Shown here: piece by piece, positions 15,413 to 22,091 of the stretch
Layout of the letters: every line of letters begins with the position of its first letter
How positions within the stretch are numbered: the stretch's first letter is position 1
Position numbers and translations under genes: made by a program
NCBI GenBank assembly: GCA_050944915.1
Contig: JBMNRY010000007.1
Coordinates: 1 to 32,943, forward strand
Source: JBMNRY01 sp050944915
GTDB taxonomy: Bacteria > Bacillota > Limnochordia > JAAZLZ01
Length of the DNA: 32,943 nucleotides
Direction: 5' to 3'
The notes under the pieces: model-generated
Told to the model about the DNA's origin: nothing
The model's database searches: none
The model's input: only the letters and a program-made list of their open reading frames with translations

Positions 15413-16666
15413 TTAGTTGTTTTGGAACACTCTAGCGTTGTTGTCATTACCGGATTGAGTTATATAGGATGTGTTGTCGCCCAACTGAATCAGATTGGCC
15501 ACATTACCAGATCCATTGGTTTGGAGGATTGTAGCGTAGTTAGTGAAATCATTCGCCCCTACATTCAATCTGCCATTATTATATTGGTAAACGGTTGCTG
15601 TATTGGAAGCGATGTATTGCTTTACGTCCACATAGTTCTGGTCGCCAATCTGAACAACGTCGGCCTTGTGATAGTCTCCGTCTTGTTCCCTGACACGAGC
15701 TCTATTTTTGTCACCTAGCTGGAGAACATCAGCCTTGTTGTAATCGCTGACCTGCCATACCGTAGTCCGGTTTTTATCGCCCAGTTGGACTACTCTGGCT
15801 TCGCTGAAACTCCTATTCTGATTTATCTGCACGTCGTTTTCGGCACCAACCTGTTTGACGAAGGCAAAATTGTCACCATACCCTGGCACCTTATATGTCC
15901 AGTTCTGGTTTATTGTGGCCTTGTTCTCCGCTCCAAACTGGAGAACGTTTGCTTCCTGGTCATAACCGGCCTGGTTTACTACGGCCTTATTACCAGAGGT
16001 TACATCATAGCCTTCGCCCAAAGCCGCTAGAGCCTGTTGAAGTACAATAGCGCTATTGTTATCACCTGTTTGGGCAACTGATGCATCGTTTCCGCTGGCA
16101 ATGGCGGAAGACAACAGGATAGCTGTGGCATCTTGGCCAATGACCGCATCGTTGGAGATTCCTAATTGGGTTACTGAGGCTGTATTCTCTGAACTTTTAC
16201 CTGCGGCAAACAACGCCCCTATTGCGCTTTGGTCAATAACGGCGTAGTTGTCGTCCCCATCTTGGGTAATTGATGCTTCGTTATTATCGGACAGGCCTCT
16301 GCCCAGAAACGCTAAACCGCGTTGGTATATAGATGCTGTGTTTTGGTAACCCACTTGGGTAATACCGGCCGTGTTCTCGTCGCCGACTTGAAAGACCCCT
16401 GCCACGTTTTCTCCGCTTTGCGAGACTTCGGCACCATTGTTGTCCCCTGTTTGTACTATATCTAGCTCGTTAACACCGTCTTGGACAACTGTTGCCTCAT
16501 TGTCGTCTCCGTCCTGGCCGATTTCAACAAAGTTGCTACCCGCTTGTGTCAGCTCGACGACATTGTCATTGCCCTCTTGAGTAACCTCAGCCGTGTTGGC
16601 CCAAGCTAGCCCCGACATACTCAATGCCAAAATAAATACCAACGCTACAACAAACAACTTTTTCAT
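15413..16666 (-). CDS. curlin-repeat protein 1, probable major amyloid subunit (417 residues)
   Basis: The largest curlin-repeat protein. Its signal peptide ends at AWA (residue 23), and about 20 or more strand-turn units with an 11-residue period follow, such as VSQSGENVAG, VFQVGDENTA and VLQLGDKNRA. Residues 99-227 hold four longer units of about 32 residues, each with two curlin strands plus a hydrophobic, Ala/Leu-rich segment (LAFLGRGL, SAIGALFAA, ATAILLSSAIA, QALAALGEGY). It is about three times the length of E. coli CsgA. The repeats predict a stacked beta-solenoid secreted through CsgG. GAGGAGG precedes the ATG. It has the longest 5' leader of the operon, which suggests separate control. 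Confidence 0.88.
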   Translation of the reverse strand: MKKLFVVALVFILALSMSGLAWANTAEVTQEGNDNVVELTQAGSNFVEIGQDGDDNEATVVQDGVNELDIVQTGDNNGAEVSQSGENVAGVFQVGDENTAGITQVGYQNTASIYQRGLAFLGRGLSDNNEASITQDGDDNYAVIDQSAIGALFAAGKSSENTASVTQLGISNDAVIGQDATAILLSSAIASGNDASVAQTGDNNSAIVLQQALAALGEGYDVTSGNKAVVNQAGYDQEANVLQFGAENKATINQNWTYKVPGYGDNFAFVKQVGAENDVQINQNRSFSEARVVQLGDKNRTTVWQVSDYNKADVLQLGDKNRARVREQDGDYHKADVVQIGDQNYVDVKQYIASNTATVYQYNNGRLNVGANDFTNYATILQTNGSGNVANLIQLGDNTSYITQSGNDNNARVFQNN

Positions 16667-16691
16667 TATGAACTTCCTCCTCTTTGGTTTG

Positions 16692-16846
16692 TGTTTTCCT
16701 TGGCCGGGTTCACCCTAGCTCTCCGTCATCCCATTGGTGACCAGTTAGAGGATGGGGGTCATCGCTTCCAAAGAGTTGGGAATCCATCCCGAAGTTCTAA
16801 GACCAGCAACCTAAGACCTATCGCCCCCTCGTTGTAATGCTTATAG
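16692..16846 (-). ncRNA. candidate structured 5' leader of the main curlin gene
   Basis: The 210-bp gap before the long curlin gene has no ORF but many complementary segments on the transcribed strand. A GGATGG/CCATCC stem encloses GGGA-TCCC. GTCACC and GGGATGAC flank an AAT loop. GCTAGGG and CCCGGC close a TGAA tetraloop. GGGGG near 16826 can pair with CCCCC near 16755. The octamer CTAAGACC (plus strand) occurs twice, at 16797 and 16811. A TATAAG at 16845-16840 (minus strand) could be a -10 box. I do not recognise a named RNA family; cis-regulatory RNA is an inference. Confidence 0.5.
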
Positions 16847-16847
16847 T

Positions 16848-16880
16848 GTAAGGCAAACTGAGGGAACCGTTTGCCCTTAC
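16848..16880 (-). other. stem-loop at the stop codon of the second small paralogue
   Basis: GTAAGGCAAAC (16848-16858) pairs with GTTTGCCCTTAC (16869-16880) with one bulged base, around a ten-base loop. It includes the stop codon of the 75-residue gene. No T-run follows on the minus strand, so it may stabilise or process the transcript before the main curlin gene. Confidence 0.5.
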
Positions 16881-17104
16881 TCCCAATCAACCCAAGATCG
16901 TAAAGTGTAATCGGCTGGGGGAGAACCGCTCTTATCCATAGCCTCCTGCATCAAACTAACAAGTTCTAAAACACTACGAAATGATTGCTCCTTTTCTCCT
17001 TCCAACCATTTGACCTGACCCTGCCAGCTGGCATTCTGCTGAAAGATCACTTGAACCATGAAGGTGGATTTATTAGTTTTCTTTTTATCAATATCAACTG
17101 TCAT
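16877..17104 (-). CDS. small conserved protein, paralogue B (75 residues), function unknown
   Basis: I do not recognise a named family. The protein is small, soluble and without a signal peptide. Its core FMVQVIFQQNASWQGQVKWLEG, then SFRSVLELVSLMQEAMD and a C-terminal LRSWVDW, is clearly paralogous to the protein encoded just upstream. Shared positions include N/C-A-x-W-Q-G, F-R-S-x-L-E-L-(V/I)-x-L-M, Pro and R-x-W. The pattern suggests a short beta-hairpin followed by a helix. The ATG ending at 17104 has AAGGAGG eight bases upstream and lies 23 bases after the upstream gene's stop. Being cytosolic and first in the operon, it could be a regulator or chaperone of the curlin proteins; that is a guess. 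Confidence 0.72.
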   Translation of the reverse strand: MTVDIDKKKTNKSTFMVQVIFQQNASWQGQVKWLEGEKEQSFRSVLELVSLMQEAMDKSGSPPADYTLRSWVDWE

Positions 17105-17127
17105 GATAAATCCTCCTTAATGGCAGA

Positions 17128-17394
17128 TTATTGCAGGGCAACATCACGAAAGTACATCTCCGACTCTTCCCATTGGCGGGTCTGGAAGGTCGCCTGGGGG
17201 AAATTCAGCATTTTCAACATCTCATCCATCAGCGTAATAAGCTCAAGACAACTCCGAAACCGAATGACGTTCCCCGACTGGACGTGTTCAATTTCTCCTT
17301 GCCAGCACGCATTCTCGCGAGAATAAACATGAATGATGAAAGAAGAAGCATCGTAACCACGTCGATATAACTTCAATCTCTTACTGCCTGCCAT
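17128..17394 (-). CDS. small conserved protein, paralogue A (88 residues), function unknown
   Basis: First gene of the curli-like operon. Residues 19-75 align with the 75-residue protein downstream: FIIHVYSRENACWQGEIEH, FRSCLELITLMDEML and TRQWEESE. It has no signal peptide or membrane segment. I choose the ATG ending at 17394, with TTGGAG about ten bases upstream. A reading extended to 17526 would run through the promoter repeats and has no ribosome site. The basic N-terminus (KRLKLYRRGYD) might bind nucleic acid or lipid, but nothing specific is visible. Tandem duplication at the operon's head implies a dosage or heterodimer role. Confidence 0.7.
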   Translation of the reverse strand: MAGSKRLKLYRRGYDASSFIIHVYSRENACWQGEIEHVQSGNVIRFRSCLELITLMDEMLKMLNFPQATFQTRQWEESEMYFRDVALQ

Positions 17395-17442
17395 TAACCA
17401 CAACTCCAATTGCATTTTACGGTGTCTGTCATCTCTGGTATT

Positions 17443-17497
17443 ACTATAGCATGGCTTGGTAACACCCCGGTAACAGGCTGGTAATAATTTGGTAACA
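17443..17497 (-). promoter_or_regulatory. SARP-type promoter of the curli-like operon: four 11-bp direct repeats plus -10 box
   Basis: On the plus strand GGTAA occurs at 17458, 17469, 17480 and 17491, exactly 11 bases apart each time; three copies read GGTAACA and one reads GGTAATA. In the direction of transcription this is four TGTTACC-like heptamers, each with a four-base spacer. A TATAGT -10 box (17448-17443) lies nine bases after the last heptamer, and there is no good -35 box. SARP regulators bind heptamers at 11-bp spacing about 8 bp from the -10 box. The predicted start of transcription lies about 40 bases before the first gene. Confidence 0.78.
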
Positions 17498-17526
17498 AAT
17501 ATGGGCAAGCCCAAAAAATAAAGCAA

Positions 17527-18040
17527 TAACTCAAAACAATGAGTCTACTGCAAAGGATTTCCCTTAACGGGCAAACACCTGGAAAATTCCCGTTCCACAC
17601 CTATTATCGCCTCTTTGCGTGCCTCCTACCGGACGACAGGATTATATCTTCGAAGTCAATCTGCTCTGTAGGCCACTAGAGGCCGGCACCTAAACCACGA
17701 AAAGCCAAGCTGACCTCCTTGCATAAGGACTATTAGCCAACTCGCGAAAGCCGAGTAAGTCAAAAACCTATCCTGACTGCAGAGGCCAAACCCAAGAAAA
17801 GACTTCGTTCTCGGTACTGGTAACTGATGAAGGGGTGAAGCTCCCCGTCGATACCTTTCACTACATATGTCTACCCAGATCAAAACATTCACTAAAGATT
17901 ATCGTGAAAACTCTGAAATATCAATCACTAATCCTGTTAGTTCATGTTCATTGACGAGATACCTCTTTTTTGGAGGTGCTCGCTTTAGGATTTTGGGACA
18001 TCTGTTAATGGCTATTCCCTAGTGGACTAAATAGTCTTGG
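17527..18040. other. about 500-bp non-coding region upstream of the curli-like operon
   Basis: No convincing gene is seen. A minus-strand reading at 17656-17892 has no ribosome site and its composition is not protein-like. The stretch holds several hairpins: ACTCG/CGAGT around GCGAAAG near 17740-17756, GGGG/CCCC near 17832-17846, and CGAG-ACCTC/GAGGT-CTCG at 17955-17982. It may hold an RNA, a decayed element or a dispersed repeat; I recognise none. Confidence 0.4.
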
Positions 18041-18099
18041 CACTCTATCGATTTTCAGGGGTAATACACAAGAAAAGGACCGGGTTGTTCCCCCAGATC

Positions 18100-18291
18100 C
18101 TACTTCTTTCCCTTGTCCGCCAACAATTCCCCACCAACCCCCACATCTTCCGGGTCCAACTCATGGAGAGTGACCACAAAGGCCGACGGGGGGATGCCGG
18201 TGGCTTGACTAGCAGCGTTGGTAAAATCCCTGACCAACTCCCTTTTCTTATCGGTACCCAACTTCGGCCCATAAAAGAAAATCACAGGCAT
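18100..18291 (-). CDS. 4-oxalocrotonate tautomerase-family protein
   Basis: A 63-residue protein starting MPVIFFYGPK, with the catalytic Pro immediately after the initiator Met, as in 4-oxalocrotonate tautomerase and related enzymes. The length and the pattern of a strand, a helix (KRELVRDFTNAASQAT) and a second strand (SAFVVTLHEL) match the family, which forms hexamers and catalyses keto-enol tautomerisation. The usual Arg near residue 11 is not obvious (GTDKKRELV), so the activity may differ or be unspecific. AAGGAGGG precedes the ATG by six bases. It stands alone, divergent from the serine dehydratase genes. Confidence 0.85.
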   Translation of the reverse strand: MPVIFFYGPKLGTDKKRELVRDFTNAASQATGIPPSAFVVTLHELDPEDVGVGGELLADKGKK

Positions 18292-18394
18292 GCTTTTCCC
18301 TCCTTGATTCAGATCTTCTCCTAAGATGGGCAGTACAATGCCTCTGTTTGGAGCCGGATGTTGGGTTGAGAACTACAAGGTGGGGGAGAGTAAA

Positions 18395-18429
18395 AGCAGG
18401 AATTTCTATATCACCTGCTAACCTATAAT
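18395..18429 (+). promoter_or_regulatory. possible promoter and inverted repeat upstream of sdaAB
   Basis: A perfect TATAAT lies at 18424-18429, but the matching -35 region (near 18401) is poor. AGCAGG (18395-18400) and CCTGCT (18414-18419) form an inverted repeat over the spacer and -35 region, suggesting a regulator-dependent promoter. Confidence 0.45.
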
Positions 18430-18456
18430 CATCACGATGGTAGGGAGGTAATGCCC

Positions 18457-19122
18457 ATGCCAAACATCGGGATTTTCGATATCGTTGGACCGGTGATGGT
18501 CGGTCCTTCAAGCTCCCATACCGCCGGGGCTGTCCGCCTAGGCTTAGCGGGGCGAAACATCTTAGGTGAAGCAGTCCGTCGGGCGGAGATCGGCCTCCAC
18601 GGATCCTTTGCGGCCACTTACTGGGGACACCGGACCGACCTGGCGTTGTTAGCTGGTCTTTTAGGCTTGGCCATGGACGATCCGCTGATTCCCCAAGCTA
18701 GGGAGCTGGCAGGGGAGCAGGGCTTAGAATACCGCTTTTATACTGCCGATTTAGGGGAAGTACATCCAAACACAGTCTTGATGAGACTGTGGGGTGAAAG
18801 GGGACAACTGGAACTCTTGGGTTCCTCTATTGGGGGAGGCCGGATCGAGATCTTGGCCATCGACGGTTTTGAAATATCGGTCGATGGTAGCTATTCTGTC
18901 TTGATCACCCAACACCAGGATACACCAGGGATCGTAGCGGAGGTAACCAGTAGACTGGCCAGACACAAGATTAACATCGCTTTTCTTAAGGTCAGCCGTA
19001 AGCGACGGGGTTCCGATGCCCTATTAGTCGCGGAAACCGATGATCCCCTGGATGAAAGCCTGGTCGCAGACATCAGTAGGATCCCCGGTGTCCACGCGGT
19101 GCGAACATTAGATAAGTTTTAG
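18457..19122 (+). CDS. sdaAB: L-serine dehydratase, iron-sulfur type, beta subunit
   Basis: The 221-residue beta subunit of the two-chain Fe-S serine dehydratase, which deaminates L-serine to pyruvate and ammonia. The N-terminal domain shows the signature IFDIVGPVMVGPSSSHTAGAVRLG and GSFAATYWGHRTDLALLAGLLG. An ACT domain occupies about residues 146-221 (VLITQHQDTPGIVAEVTSRLARHKINIAFLKVSR). I choose the ATG at 18457, eight bases after GGGAGG; the ATG two codons earlier is too close. The alpha subunit follows after nine bases. Confidence 0.95.
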   Translation: MPNIGIFDIVGPVMVGPSSSHTAGAVRLGLAGRNILGEAVRRAEIGLHGSFAATYWGHRTDLALLAGLLGLAMDDPLIPQARELAGEQGLEYRFYTADLGEVHPNTVLMRLWGERGQLELLGSSIGGGRIEILAIDGFEISVDGSYSVLITQHQDTPGIVAEVTSRLARHKINIAFLKVSRKRRGSDALLVAETDDPLDESLVADISRIPGVHAVRTLDKF

Positions 19123-19131
19123 GAGGGGCCT

Positions 19132-20016
19132 ATGGAACTAAAAAGTGCCCAAGGACTGCTGGAGTTGTGTGCCCAAACCAAGACCCATATCCCCGATAAC
19201 GTCGCAACCTACGAAGCCTTTCGGAGTAATATCACTGTTGAGCAAGTCCGGGAGGAAATGGGGCGACGTTTACAGGTGATGAGGGAATCGGTGGAAAGGG
19301 GATTGCAAGAAGGGGGGCAGATGGCCCATCTGGTGAAGGGCTATGGCTTGAGAATCGAGGAAGCGCGGAAGGCGGGAAGATTAGTGGGCGGTGCCCCCAT
19401 GGAAAAAATCATCGCCTACTCATTGGCTGTGGCCCAGTTGAATGCTAGCCTAGGTCGGGTTGTGGCCTGCCCAACGGGGGGTAGCTGTGGTGTTGTCCCA
19501 GGGGCCTTGCTACCTGTAGGAGAAGAACTAGGTGTCGATGATGAAATGTTAGTCGATGCCTTGTTGACTGCGGCGGGCATCGGTACCATCACCGCTGCCC
19601 AAGGACCCATCAGCGGGGCGGCGGGCGGATGTCAAGCTGAATGTGGTGTTGCCTCAGCTATGGCGGCGGGGGCCATCGTTTATCTGGCCGGTGGAAGCCC
19701 CGAAGAAGTCTTCGACGGGGCGGCCTTGGCCTTGCAGAACATGCTGGGATTAGTCTGTGATCCCGTCGCGGGATTAGTGGAGGTTCCCTGTGTGAGCCGT
19801 AATGCCAGCTCCGCGGCCAACGCGGTGGTGGCAGCCAATATGGTCTTGGCGGGGATAAAATCCTTCGTTCCCTACGACCAAACGGTCCTGGCCATGAAGA
19901 AGATCGGTGATCAAATGCCGGAGAGCCTGCGGGAGACTTCCTTGGGAGGACTGGCGGCTACAGAAGCAGCCCAGAAGATCCAAAGAAGGTTGCAAGAAGA
20001 GAATAAGTATATCTAA
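19132..20016 (+). CDS. sdaAA: L-serine dehydratase, iron-sulfur type, alpha subunit
   Basis: The catalytic 294-residue alpha subunit. Cysteines that can hold the [4Fe-4S] cluster are in CPTGGSCGVVPG (Cys113, Cys119), GGCQAECGVASAMAAG (Cys167, Cys171) and VCDPVAGLVEVPCVSRNA. The motif GPISGAAGGCQAECG is typical. It works with the beta subunit encoded just upstream. GGAGG lies a few bases before the ATG. The window thus supplies serine catabolism to pyruvate, and the cluster is oxygen sensitive, fitting an anaerobe. Confidence 0.95.
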   Translation: MELKSAQGLLELCAQTKTHIPDNVATYEAFRSNITVEQVREEMGRRLQVMRESVERGLQEGGQMAHLVKGYGLRIEEARKAGRLVGGAPMEKIIAYSLAVAQLNASLGRVVACPTGGSCGVVPGALLPVGEELGVDDEMLVDALLTAAGIGTITAAQGPISGAAGGCQAECGVASAMAAGAIVYLAGGSPEEVFDGAALALQNMLGLVCDPVAGLVEVPCVSRNASSAANAVVAANMVLAGIKSFVPYDQTVLAMKKIGDQMPESLRETSLGGLAATEAAQKIQRRLQEENKYI

Positions 20017-20021
20017 GGGGA

Positions 20022-20037
20022 GCCAGCCTAGGCTGGC
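20022..20037 (+). terminator. GC-rich stem-loop after sdaAA
   Basis: GCCAGCC-TA-GGCTGGC is a perfect inverted repeat six bases after the stop codon. A second, imperfect hairpin (GGGCA...TGCCC, 20040-20088) follows. There is no T-run directly after, so termination is plausible but not certain. Confidence 0.45.
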
Positions 20038-20137
20038 CCAGGGCATAAAAATTCCCAATTGTAGATCTCCTTGGGAAGGTTTTTGCCCATTGAAGGGCTA
20101 AGCTTGAATGTAGAATTGTCAAAGGAGCTGATGGGTC

Positions 20138-20926
20138 GTGCGGAAGAACATTTTGCGGGAACGATTGCGGGAAGGTAAACCGACGGTAGGCACCCATATT
20201 CACAGTACTTGGCCTGGGCTTGTGGAAGTCATCGGCCATACGGGAGTAATCGACTATGTGGAATTTTTGGCCCAGTACTCATCCTTCGATTTGACTTGGT
20301 TCGACGATTTTGCCCGGTTGACGGAATTGCATAACATGTCTTCCATGGTCAAAGTCGATCAAAGCTTGGAAAACTTCCTGGCCCAACGGGCCGTCGGTTC
20401 GGGGATCCAAAGCATCCTCTTCACCGACGTGAAAACCGCGGAAGGGGCAAGGAACTGCATCAAAGCCGTCAGACCGGAAACCCCCGATGGCGGTGGAACC
20501 CTGGGTTGTACCATGCGCCGGGATGTGAGCTATGTATTGGAATGCGGCTCTGCCGCCTTTGTCCAAGCTAGTAAAGATATCGTCGCCGCCTTCATGATCG
20601 AAAAGAAGGAAGCCGTCGAAAACTTAGAAGAAATCCTGGCTGTAGAAGGGGTCGATATGGTCCAGTTTGGCCCCTGCGATTACTCCATCACCCTGGGCAA
20701 ACCGGGCTATGGCGGCAGCCCCGAGGTCAAAGAAGTGGAAATGTATGTGGCGAAAACGGCCCTCAAGATGGGGGTCCAACCCCGGGTGGAACTCCACAGC
20801 TTCGATGATGCCAAGAGATATCTCGATATCGGGGTCCGCCATTTCTGTATCGGTTGGGATGTGGTCACCATCTTCAACTGGCTCAAGGAACACGCTGGTC
20901 AACTACAAGATGTCCTCAAAGGGTAA
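20138..20926 (+). CDS. HpcH/HpaI-family aldolase
   Basis: The 262-residue protein belongs to the metal-dependent HpcH/HpaI class II aldolases, which cleave or form 2-oxoacid aldols. The family's early Gly-Thr-x-x-x is seen as VGTHIHSTWPGLVEVIG. EFLAQYSSFDL, VKVDQ, a Glu in FMIEKKEAVENL and the metal-binding Asp in VQFGPCDYSITLG follow the expected order. The physiological substrate is unknown. Translation starts at a GTG behind AAAGGAG; the ATG at 20131 is out of frame. A strong terminator starts at its stop codon, so it is probably transcribed alone or with sda. Confidence 0.85.
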   Translation: MRKNILRERLREGKPTVGTHIHSTWPGLVEVIGHTGVIDYVEFLAQYSSFDLTWFDDFARLTELHNMSSMVKVDQSLENFLAQRAVGSGIQSILFTDVKTAEGARNCIKAVRPETPDGGGTLGCTMRRDVSYVLECGSAAFVQASKDIVAAFMIEKKEAVENLEEILAVEGVDMVQFGPCDYSITLGKPGYGGSPEVKEVEMYVAKTALKMGVQPRVELHSFDDAKRYLDIGVRHFCIGWDVVTIFNWLKEHAGQLQDVLKG

Positions 20927-20950
20927 AAGGAGTGGGCTTCCCACTCCTTT
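20926..20950 (+). terminator. stem-loop terminator after the aldolase gene
   Basis: AAAGGAGTGGG (20926-20936) and CCCACTCCTTT (20940-20950) form a perfect 11-bp stem with a three-base loop, starting at the stop codon. A pyrimidine-rich tract follows. Confidence 0.75.
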
Positions 20951-21047
20951 CCCTCTCTATACTCCCACTACAGTACGTCTTCGTTAGGCCTCTCATCCAT
21001 TTTTTGCGAGATCCTGATAACGATACAACGACCACACACTCCTTCAG

Positions 21048-21073
21048 ATTTTCCCTGGTTTTGCAGGGAAAAT
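21048..21073 (+). other. hairpin in the leader of the amidohydrolase gene
   Basis: TTTTCCCTG (21049-21057) pairs perfectly with CAGGGAAAA (21064-21072) around a six-base loop; a flanking A-T pair extends it. It lies about 40 bases before the start codon and could affect mRNA stability. Confidence 0.4.
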
Positions 21074-21115
21074 TGCCAAGATGGGGGAAGATTCCGGGCA
21101 AAGGAGGTTGATGGG

Positions 21116-21853
21116 ATGATCATCGATAGCCATGCCCATGTGGGTAGTTGTCGGGTCTTTGGCCAAAGGATCAGTGAACAAGATCTATTGGGGGCTATGG
21201 ATCGCTATGGAATCGAAGCCTCCATCGTGCAGCCCTTTCCCGGGGATCCCGATGCCAGGAAATGCCATGATGATATCGCCCAGTTGGCGGCCAAATATCC
21301 GGGGCGTATCTTCGGCCTGATGCACATGAACCCTTATCTAGATGGCTTTGAGGCGGAAGCCCGGCGGTGTATTGAGGAGTTGGGTTTTGTGGGCATCAAA
21401 CTCCATCCCTGCGGCCATGGGGTTAACCCCCTCCAACCGGTAGGGGAAAGGGTCTTCGAAATAGCTGCCGAACTAGGGGTGCCCATCATGGTCCATACCG
21501 GTACCGGGGTTCCCTTTGCCCTGCCTTCTTTATGCTTACCGGCCGCGAAGAAACATCCTGATTTGACCATCATTTTGGCCCATGCCGGTTATGCCATCTA
21601 TACCGATGAAGCATTAGTGGTCGCCTCCATGGCCGACAATATCTACTTAGAAACCTCTTGGGGTCAAATCCGGGCTGTGGAGGATTTCGTGAAGAAGGTT
21701 GGGAGTGACCGGGTCCTCTTCGGTTCTGATCTAGTGAAAAACATTCCCGTGGAATTGGCTAAATACCAAGGGGCAGCCATCAGTTTGGAAGAACGGGCGG
21801 CTGGTTTAGGAGGGAATGCCTGCCGACTGTTTAAGCTGCCCCTAGGGGAATGA
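21116..21853 (+). CDS. amidohydrolase-family metal-dependent hydrolase
   Basis: A 245-residue TIM-barrel enzyme of the Amidohydro_2 type. The metal ligands are visible as His6 and His8 in IIDSHAHVG, His in KLHPCGHG, His in MVHTGTGVPF, His in ILAHAGYA and Asp in LFGSDL. This class includes decarboxylases and lactone hydrolases, and no substrate can be named. AAAGGAGG lies eight bases before the ATG. It is the first gene of a run that continues with a zinc-ribbon protein and the AmmeMemoRadiSam genes, each separated by fewer than 20 bases. Confidence 0.88.
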   Translation: MIIDSHAHVGSCRVFGQRISEQDLLGAMDRYGIEASIVQPFPGDPDARKCHDDIAQLAAKYPGRIFGLMHMNPYLDGFEAEARRCIEELGFVGIKLHPCGHGVNPLQPVGERVFEIAAELGVPIMVHTGTGVPFALPSLCLPAAKKHPDLTIILAHAGYAIYTDEALVVASMADNIYLETSWGQIRAVEDFVKKVGSDRVLFGSDLVKNIPVELAKYQGAAISLEERAAGLGGNACRLFKLPLGE

Positions 21854-21871
21854 TAAGGAGGGGAGAAAGAC

Positions 21872-22087
21872 TTGAGTAAGATGACGGAGTTAGGTTATGT
21901 TCGATGGATGCGCTTACCGGCCCAAACTCGGGAACAAATCTTGCAAAACGTTTGGTGTGGGAATTGCGGCGAAACGAGAATCGTTGACTATGAGGTGAAA
22001 ACTGTCGAAGGTTGGCTCTGTCATCTGGTAGGTAAATGTGGGCAATGCGGTCGGCCCGTTAGCCGGGTCATCGAAAACAGGGAGTGA
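21872..22087 (+). CDS. small zinc-ribbon-like protein
   Basis: A 71-residue protein of unknown function with two CxxC knuckles: C29-GN-C32 and C56-GQ-C59, plus Cys50. The spacing is that of a zinc ribbon, which may bind nucleic acid or another protein. The TTG at 21872, eight bases after AAGGAGGGG, is the best start; the ATG three codons later is too far from the site. It ends five bases before the start of the AmmeMemoRadiSam fusion gene, so the two are tightly coupled and may act together. Confidence 0.75.
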   Translation: MSKMTELGYVRWMRLPAQTREQILQNVWCGNCGETRIVDYEVKTVEGWLCHLVGKCGQCGRPVSRVIENRE

Positions 22088-22091
22088 TGGT

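Noticed and set aside
15413..16666. Short repeats that might suggest a CRISPR array or tandem DNA repeat
   Set aside because: The repeats are degenerate at the DNA level and in frame with an 11-residue protein period; they are curlin repeats in a coding gene.
16848..16880. GGGCAAAC near the curlin leader as part of a cyclic-di-GMP-I riboswitch
   Set aside because: Only this short block matches; the partner blocks expected for the GEMM aptamer are not found, and the sequence forms a simple hairpin at a stop codon.
17560..17640. GGGCAAAC and TTTGCGTGCC region as a cyclic-di-GMP riboswitch
   Set aside because: The blocks are in the wrong order and orientation relative to each other for the known aptamer.
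17656..17892. A 78-codon minus-strand ORF
   Set aside because: No ribosome site, unusual composition rich in Ser, Arg and Phe, no recognisable domain, and it lies in a hairpin-rich non-coding stretch.
18037..18324. Plus-strand ORF over the tautomerase gene
   Set aside because: It is the antisense of a clear tautomerase with its own ribosome site and catalytic Pro.
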